From the NCBI GenBank assembly GCA_013816485.1, contig JACDEI010000023.1, forward strand, positions 1 to 64,000: a stretch of DNA of 64,000 nucleotides, given 5' to 3'. The stretch is from Planctomycetota bacterium (GTDB lineage Bacteria > Planctomycetota > UBA11346). Below, piece after piece: positions 33,906-42,192 of the stretch; positions within the stretch are counted from its first letter, which is position 1; each line of letters begins with the position of its first letter. Position numbers and translations under genes: made by a program. The notes below the pieces were generated by a model, which had not been told where the DNA came from, did not search any database, and worked only from the letters and a program-made list of their open reading frames with translations.

Positions 33906-34589
33906 ATGCTGCGTCCCATCGCCCTCTTCCTGCTGCTGCTCGCCACCTACTCCAGCGCTACGACCACGCTCTCCGCTGGCGAGGCGCTGATCGACGCCAC
34001 CCAGCAGGAACTGCACGGTACCTTCGCCGGCCAACCGTTCTGGGCCCGTCTCACGCAGCCCGACAAGCAGTTCGGCAACAACCGCGTGCTGCACCTGGTC
34101 TACACCCCGCCGAGCGCCGCCGACCTGGATGGCGCGCACCTGAGCGACTGTCCCTTCCTGCTGCTCGACCAGCAGTTGCGCATCGTCGCGTGGAACGGCC
34201 GCGACACCGGCACCCAAGCCGTGCCCGCCGCGCCGACCGGCTACAGCATCACCCGCGAAGTCAGTGTGGTCGAGGGCGACGACAAACGCATCGACCTCCA
34301 GCAACGTTCGATCACCGGCGAACGCGGCTGGGACCTGCGCGCTGCACCGCTCCTGCTCGCCCTCGGCTGGCGCCGCGGCAGCACGCTCAGCGTCCGCGCC
34401 ATCGACCTCTTCGGCCCACGTCACGGCGAAGCGCTCACCGTCACGTGGCAGGACGCCGCCGTCACCATCGCCGGCACGGCGTACACCGCGGTTTCTGACG
34501 AACAGGGCCGCCTGAAGAGCCTCACCGCTGCTGATGGTGCCGTGCTAATCAGCGTCTCTGCCCGCACCAATGTTGCTCCAGTGCCCTAG
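33906..34589 (+). CDS. exported protein, unknown
   Basis: 227 aa. A signal peptide (RPIALFLLLLATYSSATTT) is followed by a globular domain with many beta strands (EVSVVEGDDKRIDLQQRS, GSTLSVRAIDLFGPRHGEALTVTWQDAAVTI) ending in GTAYTAVSDEQGRLKSLTAADGAVL. That last part resembles exported domains that bind or modify lipids or glycans, but there is no firm match. It stands 40 bp after the DUF3592-like gene and just before tRNA-fMet. Confidence 0.7.
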   Translation: MLRPIALFLLLLATYSSATTTLSAGEALIDATQQELHGTFAGQPFWARLTQPDKQFGNNRVLHLVYTPPSAADLDGAHLSDCPFLLLDQQLRIVAWNGRDTGTQAVPAAPTGYSITREVSVVEGDDKRIDLQQRSITGERGWDLRAAPLLLALGWRRGSTLSVRAIDLFGPRHGEALTVTWQDAAVTIAGTAYTAVSDEQGRLKSLTAADGAVLISVSARTNVAPVP

Positions 34590-34653
34590 GTGGCATCCTG
34601 AGCGAGCCGCATTTGACATCCCCACTTGCCTCATAGGCTTCGCCCTCCCATAG

Positions 34654-34730
<77 letters not shown>

Positions 34731-34731
34731 T

Positions 34732-34762
34732 AAAAACCCCACCGGAAACGGTGGGGTTTTTT
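34732..34762 (+). terminator. intrinsic terminator of tRNA-fMet
   Basis: An 8-bp stem CCCCACCG / CGGTGGGG with a GAAA tetraloop is flanked by five A and six T. It follows the CCA end by 1 base and works on the plus strand; the A-tract could allow use on the other strand as well. Confidence 0.95.
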
Positions 34763-34764
34763 GT

Positions 34765-34950
34765 TATGAGGGACACCCCTCCGAAGCCCGTCAAAACACG
34801 CGGATTTCGCCGCGTTTTCTGAATCCCCCGCTCTCCGTTTTGGGCCGCATCGACCGGCCACCAAGCAGGACCGGTCCCAAACACCCGCCGTTCTCCAATT
34901 CTCCGGGGTGGAGAAGGGGCCGGGTTAACGGAGTCGTCCTGCTTGGAGTA
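34765..34950. repeat. intergenic element copy A, duplicated at 38069-38285
   Basis: This sequence after the tRNA-fMet terminator aligns imperfectly with 38095-38285. Shared blocks include CGGATTTC, TCCGTTTTGGGCCG / TCTGTTTTGGGCCG, GCAGGA, a TTCTC...GAGAA hairpin and GGGGCCGGGTTAACG. The homology extends back into the terminator hairpin. The element may mark an insertion junction or be a dispersed repeat. Confidence 0.75.
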
Positions 34951-35049
34951 CCAAGCGACATGCGAAATGGTCGAAATGACCGGGTGCGGCTGATGGCTGG
35001 CTGGCCGGTACACGACGAAGAGCATGCGCGTGAGAAATCAAAGTCCCCG

Positions 35050-36018
35050 ATGATCCCCCTCAATCAGCCAAATCCCGTGAAGAGATCGGGCGCATCGGAC
35101 TCAACACCTGCCATCTTGGAGCGGTTGCGCACCTTGCAGACCTTCACCGGCTGGGACGGGAAGAGCGTTTACACGATTGCTGAGATCAAGCCGTACCGTG
35201 TTCCTGGAAATGCTGCCCGGGGCCAAAATTGTACCGCGGTCTGGCTGCACAGCCCGAAGTCGAAACGCAGCCTGATCATCTTCCCCGAACTGGTACAGGC
35301 CGCGATGCGGTTCATCCAGCACCCCGAGCATCGCGGAGTCTTCTCGTCCGTTTGCCCGACTAATTTTTCTGCCTGTGTTTCTCGGGGTCCGGCTGCTTAC
35401 CGAAAGTTCCCCGCCACCTACAGCCATGCCGGAATTTATCTGGCACTGGCCAAGATCATGCTGGGCCTGCCGGCCGATTGGGAAGAAGATACACTGCTAA
35501 AAAAGGACTCTGCTTCCCGTCCGCATCGCCACGACATTCGCACCATCGCCGGGCTGCTCGAGGATGTCATAGACGCATATGCCTCCAGCGAGCGTGCCCC
35601 TCTCCTTTACCACGTGTCTGTTGCTTCCTCGGATCTGGCTGTGCGCGCATTTGAAGCCCTCTGGTCTCGCCACGGACGAGGCACGCAATGCGATGAGCGC
35701 GATGCCGTCCGCAACGACCTCGCCGGCTTGTGGAAGCGAGCCAAGCAAGATCCCGACAACAACGACATCGTCGACGTCCCGTTACTGATGTTTTCCTTGC
35801 TGTATCTCAACGGACTCCAGTGGCTCAACCGAATCCGCGCCAGCGCCGTCACCTCGGTAGTGAACCGGTTGGCAGATGCCCATGACGCTGGCGAACTCCA
35901 GCCACTGTTGGCCGCGCTCAAAAGTCAGGCGGCGGCGAAGGAAAACCATTTGGAAACAGAGCTGGGACTCGTCTTCACCACGGGATTGCGTAGCCCAGTT
36001 TGGAAATGGCGCACGTGA
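35050..36018 (+). CDS. unknown accessory protein
   Basis: 322 aa from the ATG at 35050; the frame is open further upstream, but that part lies in duplicated intergenic DNA. No family is recognised. The sequence is mixed alpha/beta, without signal peptide or membrane span, and has a helical C-terminal half (VTSVVNRLADAHDAGELQPLLAALKSQAAAKE). Codon use is less GC-biased than in the housekeeping genes to the left. Its end overlaps the start of a truncated gene, a sign of local rearrangement. Confidence 0.55.
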   Translation: MIPLNQPNPVKRSGASDSTPAILERLRTLQTFTGWDGKSVYTIAEIKPYRVPGNAARGQNCTAVWLHSPKSKRSLIIFPELVQAAMRFIQHPEHRGVFSSVCPTNFSACVSRGPAAYRKFPATYSHAGIYLALAKIMLGLPADWEEDTLLKKDSASRPHRHDIRTIAGLLEDVIDAYASSERAPLLYHVSVASSDLAVRAFEALWSRHGRGTQCDERDAVRNDLAGLWKRAKQDPDNNDIVDVPLLMFSLLYLNGLQWLNRIRASAVTSVVNRLADAHDAGELQPLLAALKSQAAAKENHLETELGLVFTTGLRSPVWKWRT

Positions 36019-36221
36019 ACAACAGCATGCATCCCGATTTCGCCGACCATCAGTCCCGGCCTTCGGCAAAGCGGTCGCATATCACCAAGGCCAACGGAAA
36101 AGTTTATCGCCTCTGCATTAGCCTCCTTGGCGTTGAGCCGGAAATATGGCGCCGAGTTGAGGTCGTAGACATCACCCTGGCCAAGCGACGTCACTCGCCG
36201 ATGAGGTCAGCGCCCTGCTGA
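36006..36221 (+). pseudogene. truncated pRiA4b ORF-3-like gene
   Basis: The reading frame contains VYRLCISLLGVEPEIWRRVEVVDITLAK, which matches the N-terminal part of the plasmid pRiA4b ORF-3-like family (YxLxIxLxGxxPPIWRR). Immediately after ITLAK the similarity ends, and the frame stops at 36221 after unrelated residues. Full family members are over 150 aa, so this is a remnant, joined to another fragment at about 36185. Confidence 0.6.
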
Positions 36222-36241
36222 CCCGCCACACCGGCGAGCGC

Positions 36242-36562
36242 GTGCATCGGGACATCCCCATCAGGCCGGACGTCATGGCCTACCTGCGGGAAGCCATAAA
36301 CTTCTACGGTCGGGACGAGACGGCCGGCAAGAAGGCGTGGATAGAGGTCGGTATGCTGGCGAGTGGCGGCGTGAGCGACGATGGCCAAGCCCGATACCGC
36401 ATTACCTCAATCAACGACGGACGGATGCTCACCGGGCTCGCTGTGATGTGCTGGATCTACGCCGGCACCAAAATCTGGGCGCCGCAGCTTGTCAGCAAGC
36501 TTCCGGACTTCAGCAAGGAGTGGGGGTTGGCCGGGGGCGACGGAGACGCTCCCCGAAAGTGA
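36242..36562 (+). CDS. unknown protein or fragment
   Basis: 106 aa from a GTG at 36242. The frame is open upstream to about 36190 (TSLADEVSALLTRHTGERV), where it meets the truncated pRiA4b-like gene. It contains VMAYLREAINFYGRDETAGKKAWIEVG and a cysteine-poor hydrophobic stretch (GLAVMCWIYAGTKIW). No family is recognised. It probably lost its 5-prime end in the same rearrangement. Confidence 0.4.
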   Translation: MHRDIPIRPDVMAYLREAINFYGRDETAGKKAWIEVGMLASGGVSDDGQARYRITSINDGRMLTGLAVMCWIYAGTKIWAPQLVSKLPDFSKEWGLAGGDGDAPRK

Positions 36563-36564
36563 AG

Positions 36565-36640
36565 CCATACGTGAAATGCATCGCTGGTTCATTGTCAGCA
36601 AAGGACTTACGGGCGGAGAATTGCTCGGCACTCGTCCCAC
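36565..36640. repeat. 76-bp dispersed element, copy C1
   Basis: This aligns without gaps over 76 bp with 42003-42078 (shared TGTCAGCAAAGGACTTA and GGCACTCGTCCCAC). A shorter copy of its end is at 38026-38060. A reversed GGGACGAGTGCC follows at 36662-36674, so C1 has an inverted end. It lies between the accessory gene fragments and the ATPase gene. Confidence 0.85.
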
Positions 36641-36700
36641 TTGGTCAGCGAGGGGAGCATGGGGGACGAGTGCCAGAACCCCTCGCCTACGGGTTATGAC

Positions 36701-36764
36701 TGTGGACCACAATCAACCGGGGTCGATTTTGGTCTGGACCATAATCTAGCTCGGTCTATTTTGG
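36701..36764 (+). promoter_or_regulatory. two adjacent 32-bp direct repeats before the ATPase gene
   Basis: TGTGGACCACAATC... (36701-36732) and TCTGGACCATAATC... (36733-36764) are consecutive 32-bp copies that both end in ATTTTGG. They stop 6 bp before the ATG at 36771. Position and periodicity (three helical turns) suggest an operator or a promoter-proximal binding site for a regulator, perhaps the ATPase itself. Confidence 0.6.
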
Positions 36765-36770
36765 ACCCGC

Positions 36771-37973
36771 ATGTCCAAGCCGCTTCCGCGCCTCTATGAC
36801 GCCCTGATCGCCAAGCATCTCGCCGGCTACCGCCAGATGGCGTTCATCAGCGGGCCGCGCCAGGTGGGGAAGACCACGACTGCCCGGCATCTGTCCGGGA
36901 GCTATCTTGATTGGGATAACCCGGCCCATCGGAAACTCATTGCGGCGGGGCCGGATGCCGTCGCCACGCACGTCGGCCTGGACCACCTGAGCGACACGCT
37001 GCCCGTCATCGCCATCGACGAGATCCACAAGTTCGGACGCTGGAAGAATTGGCTCAAGGGGTTCTTCGATATCTACGCCGACCGCTGCCGGGTGATCGTC
37101 ACCGGGTCTTCGCGCCTGGACGTGTATCGTCGGGGCGGCGACAGTTTGATGGGGCGTTATTTCTATTATCGCATGCATCCTTTTTCAGTTGGCGAATTGG
37201 TAGCGCCATCCATTCCCGACACGCTGATCCGTAAGCCGAAGACCCTGCCTGACGCCCAATGGAAGGCGCTGTGGGAACACGGCGGATTTCCCGAGCCGTT
37301 CGCGCACCGGACGGCGGCATTCTCGCGCCGCTGGCGTGATTCCCGGCAGCACCAGCTCCTGCGCGAGGACATTCGTGATCTGACCCTGGTGCGAGAGGTC
37401 GCTCAGATCGGTCTGCTCGCTGAAATCCTGCACGATCGTTCGTGCGATCAAATCGTGATGAAGTCGCTGGCCGATGACCTGCATATCGCTCCTGACACGG
37501 TGAAGCACTGGCTAGACCTGCTAGTCGCCTTGCACGTCGGTGTCCTTATTCGCCCATGGTTCACCAACGTCACCAAATCGCTGCGCAAAGAACCGAAGTG
37601 GTTTCTGCGCGACTGGTCCGGGATCGAGGATCCGGGTAAACGTGCCGAGACATTCATCGCCTGCCACCTGCTCAAGGCCGTCGAGGGCTGGAGCGACTTG
37701 GGGCTGGGGACGTTCGAATTGCGCTATCTGCGCGACAAGCAACAGCGCGAGGTTGACTTCGTGGTGATCCGCGACCGCAAGCCGTGGTTCCTCGTCGAGG
37801 TCAAAGCCGGACAGGACAGCCTCAGCCCGTCGCTGAAATATTATCAGGACCAGATCAAGGCGCCGCACGCCTTCCAGGTGGTGCTCGACCGCGAATACGT
37901 GGCGGCCGACTGCTTTGCCCGCCATGCGCCGACCGTGGTGCCTGCCAGGACCCTGCTCAGCCAGCTTCTGTGA
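36771..37973 (+). CDS. AAA_14 / DUF4143 ATPase
   Basis: 400 aa. Walker A is GPRQVGKTTTARHL (~30-43) and Walker B is LPVIAIDEIHKF. VIVTGSSRLDVYRRGGDSLMGRYFYYRMHPFS is the typical sensor/arginine segment of AAA_14 proteins. The C-terminal DUF4143 nuclease-like domain has REVDFVVIRDRKPWFLVEVKAG, a D-x-EVK pattern found in PD-(D/E)XK nucleases. Such genes are common and mobile in genomic islands; the biological role is not established. It stands alone between repeated elements. Confidence 0.92.
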   Translation: MSKPLPRLYDALIAKHLAGYRQMAFISGPRQVGKTTTARHLSGSYLDWDNPAHRKLIAAGPDAVATHVGLDHLSDTLPVIAIDEIHKFGRWKNWLKGFFDIYADRCRVIVTGSSRLDVYRRGGDSLMGRYFYYRMHPFSVGELVAPSIPDTLIRKPKTLPDAQWKALWEHGGFPEPFAHRTAAFSRRWRDSRQHQLLREDIRDLTLVREVAQIGLLAEILHDRSCDQIVMKSLADDLHIAPDTVKHWLDLLVALHVGVLIRPWFTNVTKSLRKEPKWFLRDWSGIEDPGKRAETFIACHLLKAVEGWSDLGLGTFELRYLRDKQQREVDFVVIRDRKPWFLVEVKAGQDSLSPSLKYYQDQIKAPHAFQVVLDREYVAADCFARHAPTVVPARTLLSQLL

Positions 37974-38025
37974 GGGGTGACTGCGGAGGATTGTCATTTT
38001 GGCCCAATATCTCCGCCTAAATTTA

Positions 38026-38060
38026 GCGGAAAATTGCTCGGCACTCGTCCCACTTGGTCA
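38026..38060. repeat. partial element, copy C3
   Basis: GCGGAAAATTGCTCGGCACT... matches the final part of C1 (36614-36647), including CGTCCCACTTGGTCA. It lies just upstream of element copy B (38069-38285), so two repeat types are joined here. Confidence 0.8.
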
Positions 38061-38068
38061 ACCAAGAG

Positions 38069-38285
38069 AAAGCCCACCGGAAACGGTGGGCTGACTTGTT
38101 CTGGGACACGGCCCGAAGACGATCGGTGAAAACCGGCGGATTTCACCGTATTTTGGTGCCTGCCCGATTCTCTGTTTTGGGCCGTCCGAGCGCTGACCCA
38201 GGCAGGATGCGAACAAGAGAACGCCGATTCTCTGATTCTCAGGGGGAGAACCGGGGCCGGGTTAACGACCTTGTCCCGCTTGGTG
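38069..38285. repeat. intergenic element copy B, related to 34732-34950
   Basis: It begins with the hairpin CCCACCG-GAAA-CGGTGGG at 38073-38090, almost the tRNA-fMet terminator stem but without its T-run. It continues with GGATTTCACCG, TCTGTTTTGGGCCG, GGCAGGATGCGAAC, a TTCTC/GAGAA hairpin and CGGGGCCGGGTTAACGA. The 414-bp gap 37974-38387 is filled by C3 plus this element. Confidence 0.78.
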
Positions 38286-38387
38286 GGCGGGTGGGACTCG
38301 CAAAGGGAGAACAGCATAACTTTGCGTTCGACTCTGTACCGAATGCTCCTGCTTGAGTGCCACGGTTGAGGGTGCCATTCTGAGGGC

Positions 38388-39095
38388 ATGATCGCACGAA
38401 TACTGACCGCGGTTGCGGCTGCTCTGATTTTGGCCTCTGGCCTGGAAGCGGTCGAACTGACGTTCAAGACACCGACTGCGACCTTTCAGGCTCCGATCGA
38501 AGTCACGGGCCAGGATGTGGTTTTTGCGTTCACCAACGAAACCACTGAAGCGATTCTCATCACCGACATCCAGACGGGGTGTGGTTGCGTAACATCAGCG
38601 CTGGAAAAGCGCACTTATCTACCAGGGGAATCAGGGGCTCTTCAGGTGCATGTGGACTTCCAAGACCGGACGGGGCCAATCAAAAAAATCCTGCGAATCC
38701 GCGTGCGAGGTGAAAAAGAGACTACAGAAACTGAGCAGCGCATCAAAATCGATGGAGTCGCTACTACGCCATTAACGCTGTCGAGCCTGACCGTTTCTTG
38801 GGCGGGCGGGCAACCACCTGAGACCAAGGAGATTCTGGTTTCAATCAAAGAAGGCATGGACGTGAGAGATCTGGTGGTTGAGAACCCGTTGCTCAGCCCT
38901 CATTTCAAGATTGAGTCGATCCCAAGGCCGAGCGGCGGGTTGATTGTTCGGATCACACCCCATTCCGATGCAGGGGGTAATGTCTCTTTGAACGATGGGC
39001 GCGAGATACAACAGTCGTTTTATCTGACCTACAAGTATTCGCCGCAAAGTGTCGGCAAGCGGGAGCGGTTCTATGCGATCGTTTATAGACCATAA
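38388..39095 (+). CDS. DUF1573-type exported protein
   Basis: 235 aa. A signal peptide (ILTAVAAALILASGLEA) is followed by the DUF1573 domain, with FTNETTEAILITDIQTGCGCVTSALEKRTYLPGESG (the GCGC signature). Later residues are beta-rich and not recognised. The domain is Ig-like and common in Bacteroidota and PVC bacteria; its role is unknown. Codon use is less GC-rich than in the core genes. It is followed 24 bp on by a small membrane protein gene. Confidence 0.85.
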   Translation: MIARILTAVAAALILASGLEAVELTFKTPTATFQAPIEVTGQDVVFAFTNETTEAILITDIQTGCGCVTSALEKRTYLPGESGALQVHVDFQDRTGPIKKILRIRVRGEKETTETEQRIKIDGVATTPLTLSSLTVSWAGGQPPETKEILVSIKEGMDVRDLVVENPLLSPHFKIESIPRPSGGLIVRITPHSDAGGNVSLNDGREIQQSFYLTYKYSPQSVGKRERFYAIVYRP

Positions 39096-39119
39096 GACTT
39101 CGCGAATCCTGGAAATAAA

Positions 39120-39437
39120 ATGCGCTCTCTGGCGTCAATTTTCTTCGCTTTAGCCGTGGTTTCTTGGATGGCCTGGGTGCTTCAGATGACCCTTGGTTAT
39201 CCTGAAAAGAAGTACCACGCACTGCTGGGTTTGCTGTTCTTCATCTGCTCTCTTCTTGTTTTGCAAATTTTGTCATTGCGCACTAAGGGGCCGCGCAATC
39301 TGTTCCCATTCCATCCACCGGTTGATGAATCTCGGAACCCCATTATTTACGCATTAGTCCCTTGGGTCTACGTGTTAATCCATGTTCTCTTCGCGGGGAT
39401 TATAATGCTCTTTCTGTTAAGGGGGTTCCGCGACTAA
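39120..39437 (+). CDS. small three-span membrane protein
   Basis: 105 aa with three hydrophobic segments (SIFFALAVVSWMAWVLQMTLG, LLGLLFFICSLLVLQILSL, LVPWVYVLIHVLFAGIIMLFLL). It is AT-richer than surrounding core DNA. Family unknown. It probably shares a transcript with the DUF1573 gene and converges with the following genes. Confidence 0.6.
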   Translation: MRSLASIFFALAVVSWMAWVLQMTLGYPEKKYHALLGLLFFICSLLVLQILSLRTKGPRNLFPFHPPVDESRNPIIYALVPWVYVLIHVLFAGIIMLFLLRGFRD

Positions 39438-39495
39438 TGATAAGGCATTGGATGGTTTCGCTAGTCGCATCGGGTAGGATAGACTGGAATCCGAT

Positions 39496-39912
39496 TCACT
39501 TCCTTGAGGCGAGAATTTCTGCAATTTCCTTGAGGGCCTTCTCGCCAACGAGGGAGGAGGCAATGGTGACCTTCTGCTTTCCTCGACATACGATAAGTGA
39601 TTTTTTACCGTCAAAGTCGACAACTAGGCCACTGCGTGGAAAAGATGTGCTTAGGTTGTAAGCGTTGCGAATATCGATAAATTCTTCTGTAATCGTAACG
39701 TAGATGACTCGACGGTAGCAAAATCCGAGGAAGAGAAAGGCGATGGCGCCAATTAGAAAGGACCAACCAGGGAACGAACTGATGCCGAAACGCATAATGC
39801 TTAGAGCTGATGCAATTGAGAAGAAAATTCCGGCTAGTGTGTAGGTTTTAGCCAATATGGGTCGAAAGTGCCATTTCATGGTGGGCACCTGCTTTGAGGG
39901 GGCTTCTTTCAT
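39496..39912 (-). CDS. two-span membrane protein, unknown
   Basis: 138 aa. Two membrane spans (TLAGIFFSIASALSIMRFGIS, FPGWSFLIGAIAFLFLGFCY) are followed by a PH-like beta domain (VIYVTITEEFIDIRNAYNLS...LVVDFDGKKSLIVCRGKQKVTIAS) and a final helix. It overlaps the coiled-coil gene by 4 bp (ATGA) on the same strand, so the two are translationally coupled. It could be an accessory or immunity protein for its neighbour; that is inference. Confidence 0.65.
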   Translation of the reverse strand: MKEAPSKQVPTMKWHFRPILAKTYTLAGIFFSIASALSIMRFGISSFPGWSFLIGAIAFLFLGFCYRRVIYVTITEEFIDIRNAYNLSTSFPRSGLVVDFDGKKSLIVCRGKQKVTIASSLVGEKALKEIAEILASRK

Positions 39913-41279
39913 CCTGGTTCACCGGATGGGAACAAGTCTTTGATGCTTGACTCGATTGGGTAATCTGTGTCAGCGAAGAGGCTATATATATACCCGCAGG
40001 CTAGCGCAATTACCGCGACTACGCCCACAAACAAACCAACAAGCCCAATGATAAGTGCAAGCGCGGCAAATTTACAAACTACCAAACCCAAAGCCGCAAT
40101 GGTCAGCACGAGGGTTACGCCGGCAAGGATATCAGCAAAAACTTTCATATCTGCCTCGAACTTTTGCACCTCTTCCTCTCGATCTCTCGCCATTTGGTTA
40201 AGGATCTCTTGCAATTCTTCTTTGGTTTTTCCCTTGCTGGTAATTGAAGCCTTCATTCCTGCGGTTGTGGTGCCATCAATCTGAGCAGTAATATCGGACC
40301 GGCCTAGGTTTCCGTACAGAAACAATCCGATCTGGAGTCTTCCATTAGCGCCACCCGAAGTATTGAACGTCCGGCGAAGGGCGGGGTCAAATTGATTGTC
40401 CCAGCAGTTTTTATCGCCGCCAATAAATGAAACATGGAGCCAAGGGTCACCTTCCGCATTCGGCATTTCTGGATCTTTTGTAGTATAGTTTCCAACTTCA
40501 TAGAATGAGACATTAGGGATTCCTCCGGGTACGGTCGAGAGGGTTACATTTCTGATTTGTGGCGATTTTTCGCGCTTAACCGGCGTGTCCTTCCACTTAT
40601 CAAACGCCGCTTTATACTCCTTCATATAGCGATTTGCGGTTTCCGTGTCCTCTCTCATTTTGTTTAGCGCCGTTTCGTACTCAGAGGCTGCGTTTGTAAA
40701 AGAGATGTAGTCGATGGGTATCGAAATTATATCAGCCAATCGAGATCCAATATCAACTGCTGCCTTTCCTGCTTTGGTGAGCTTCTTGATGACCTCCTCT
40801 GCCTTGGCACCCCTAAGTGATTCTGTCAGCCCACTAAGCTCCGTCGCCATGTCGGTTGCGGCTTTTGCCAGGATGGCCGCTTGCTGTTTTTTAAGTCTGA
40901 GGGCTTCTTTTAGGCGAGCAATATTATCTGCAAGATTTTGGAGGGCGACCTTCATCTGGTCGAGCTGTAATTTGGCATCCGTATATTGCTGAAATTTAGC
41001 TGCATACCGTGCTTCTGCCGGGCGGAGAACAGTTTGCTCCAGGTGTTGGCGAAGGACAGGGTCAGATATCGCATCAATCTCACTTCTGATTCTGGCCAAT
41101 TCCTGAGACAGCGGAGTAAGCTCCGCCTGGAGCCGAATAACTTCCTTAGATTGTGTTTTAACTTTTTGATCAAGCTCTTTATGCTCATTTTCAACGGACT
41201 CAAGCTCTGCCTCACGCCCAACCACATCTAACCTAACGGCCTCGGCAGCGGCTCGTATCTTCGTCTCGGCTTGTTCCAT
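39909..41279 (-). CDS. long coiled-coil protein with C-terminal membrane hairpin
   Basis: 456 aa. Residues 1-~160 are nearly continuous heptad-rich coiled coil (ELESVENEHKELDQKVKTQS, KEALRLKKQQAAILAKAATD). A beta-containing middle domain (~250-345) follows, then a short helix and two strong membrane spans near the end (FADILAGVTLVLTIAALGLVV, ALALIIGLVGLFVGVVAVIAL). AT-rich codon use marks it as acquired. Its frame continues upstream of the ATG without a stop until the stop of the abiEi gene in the same frame, so it may have lost an original N-terminus. The layout recalls helical pore-forming proteins, but no family was recognised. Confidence 0.7.
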   Translation of the reverse strand: MEQAETKIRAAAEAVRLDVVGREAELESVENEHKELDQKVKTQSKEVIRLQAELTPLSQELARIRSEIDAISDPVLRQHLEQTVLRPAEARYAAKFQQYTDAKLQLDQMKVALQNLADNIARLKEALRLKKQQAAILAKAATDMATELSGLTESLRGAKAEEVIKKLTKAGKAAVDIGSRLADIISIPIDYISFTNAASEYETALNKMREDTETANRYMKEYKAAFDKWKDTPVKREKSPQIRNVTLSTVPGGIPNVSFYEVGNYTTKDPEMPNAEGDPWLHVSFIGGDKNCWDNQFDPALRRTFNTSGGANGRLQIGLFLYGNLGRSDITAQIDGTTTAGMKASITSKGKTKEELQEILNQMARDREEEVQKFEADMKVFADILAGVTLVLTIAALGLVVCKFAALALIIGLVGLFVGVVAVIALACGYIYSLFADTDYPIESSIKDLFPSGEPG

Positions 41280-41327
41280 TTGTTGAATGAGGGACTGAGC
41301 TGATGCCTGTAACGCTGGTTCAATTTG

Positions 41328-41930
41328 TCACGCGGTCGCTTCCAGATACGGTCGCATGCCGGCCTCGACCCGACAGATGCGCGCGAACTCAAGAACTCGC
41401 TGAAGGCTGGCGCCACGACGGGAGCGGTACGCGCGCAGAGCCTCGACCACGACATCCAGGCCAACGTGATTGCGAAAGCGGAAACAGTCGGCCAGGGTCT
41501 TCTCAGGCCCGTAGACACGAATTGGCGTCCCAGAATGCTCGACGGTCGTGATGCCTGCGGCGAAGATCGCGGTCGAGAAACGGTGGACCTCAATGGGCGG
41601 GTGATCGAGCACCGGTCGCCGGGCAGTCCGTGGCAGCGCAAGATGGACCACGTGCGGGATCTGGGTTGTCAGGCCATGCATGGCCAGGGCGGAGATCAGA
41701 CAGACCACGGCTTTCGGGATCCGCTTCGCCACGACCACCAGATCGGGATCGTCGATCATCGGCAGCGCAGCCCAGCGGTAGACTCCCCGCGAGAGTTGCG
41801 TCAGCGCCCCTGCGTCACGGAGAGCGGTGAGGGTCCGCGAATGAATGCCGGCAGCCAGCGCTTCGCCAGCCCGCATGGTGCCGCCACCGCGCGTGGATAT
41901 CTGCTGAACAGTGGCCTGGTCGGTTGGCAT
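41328..41930 (-). CDS. AbiEi-type antitoxin / transcriptional regulator
   Basis: 200 aa from the ATG at 41930. It has the AbiEi layout: an N-terminal winged helix (ALRDAGALTQLSRGVYRW), the AbiEi_4-like domain with LISALAMHGL and the strongly conserved RVYGPEKTLADCFRFRNHVGLDVVVEALRAY. AbiEi normally represses and neutralises an adjacent AbiEii nucleotidyltransferase in a type IV toxin-antitoxin system. Here the next gene on the same strand, 48 bp away and in the same frame, is the coiled-coil membrane protein, and no AbiEii is visible. GC content returns to high values at this gene. Confidence 0.88.
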   Translation of the reverse strand: MPTDQATVQQISTRGGGTMRAGEALAAGIHSRTLTALRDAGALTQLSRGVYRWAALPMIDDPDLVVVAKRIPKAVVCLISALAMHGLTTQIPHVVHLALPRTARRPVLDHPPIEVHRFSTAIFAAGITTVEHSGTPIRVYGPEKTLADCFRFRNHVGLDVVVEALRAYRSRRGASLQRVLEFARICRVEAGMRPYLEATA

Positions 41931-42002
41931 GGCTGGATGAATCCGTCGCCAGATCCCAACAACTGCGTGCAGATTCATCCACAAGAAAGGCGGGCGGAAT
42001 AC

Positions 42003-42078
42003 CCATACGCGAAACGCATCGCACGGCCCGTGTCAGCAAAGGACTTATGGATGGAGAATTGCTTGGCACTCGTCCCAC
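42003..42078. repeat. 76-bp dispersed element, copy C2
   Basis: A gap-free 76-bp match to C1 at 36565-36640 with about a fifth of bases changed. It lies upstream of the abiEi gene, in the 597-bp stretch 41931-42527 that holds repeats and operators but no gene. Confidence 0.85.
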
Positions 42079-42141
42079 GCCACGTCGAGTACACCTGCAA
42101 TCATCTCCCCACACCACAATCGCCTCTGACCCGAATATACC

Positions 42142-42192
42142 CGCAGGACCACCGCCACCCCGCAGCCAAAGGCGAGGTGCAAGCCCGGCTGG
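42142..42192. repeat. 51-bp element D, left of fic (paired copy at 43801-43851)
   Basis: CGCAGGACCACCGCCACCCC... aligns gap-free with 43801-43851, ending GGCTGG in both. The two copies are direct repeats that bracket the fic gene. Confidence 0.8.
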
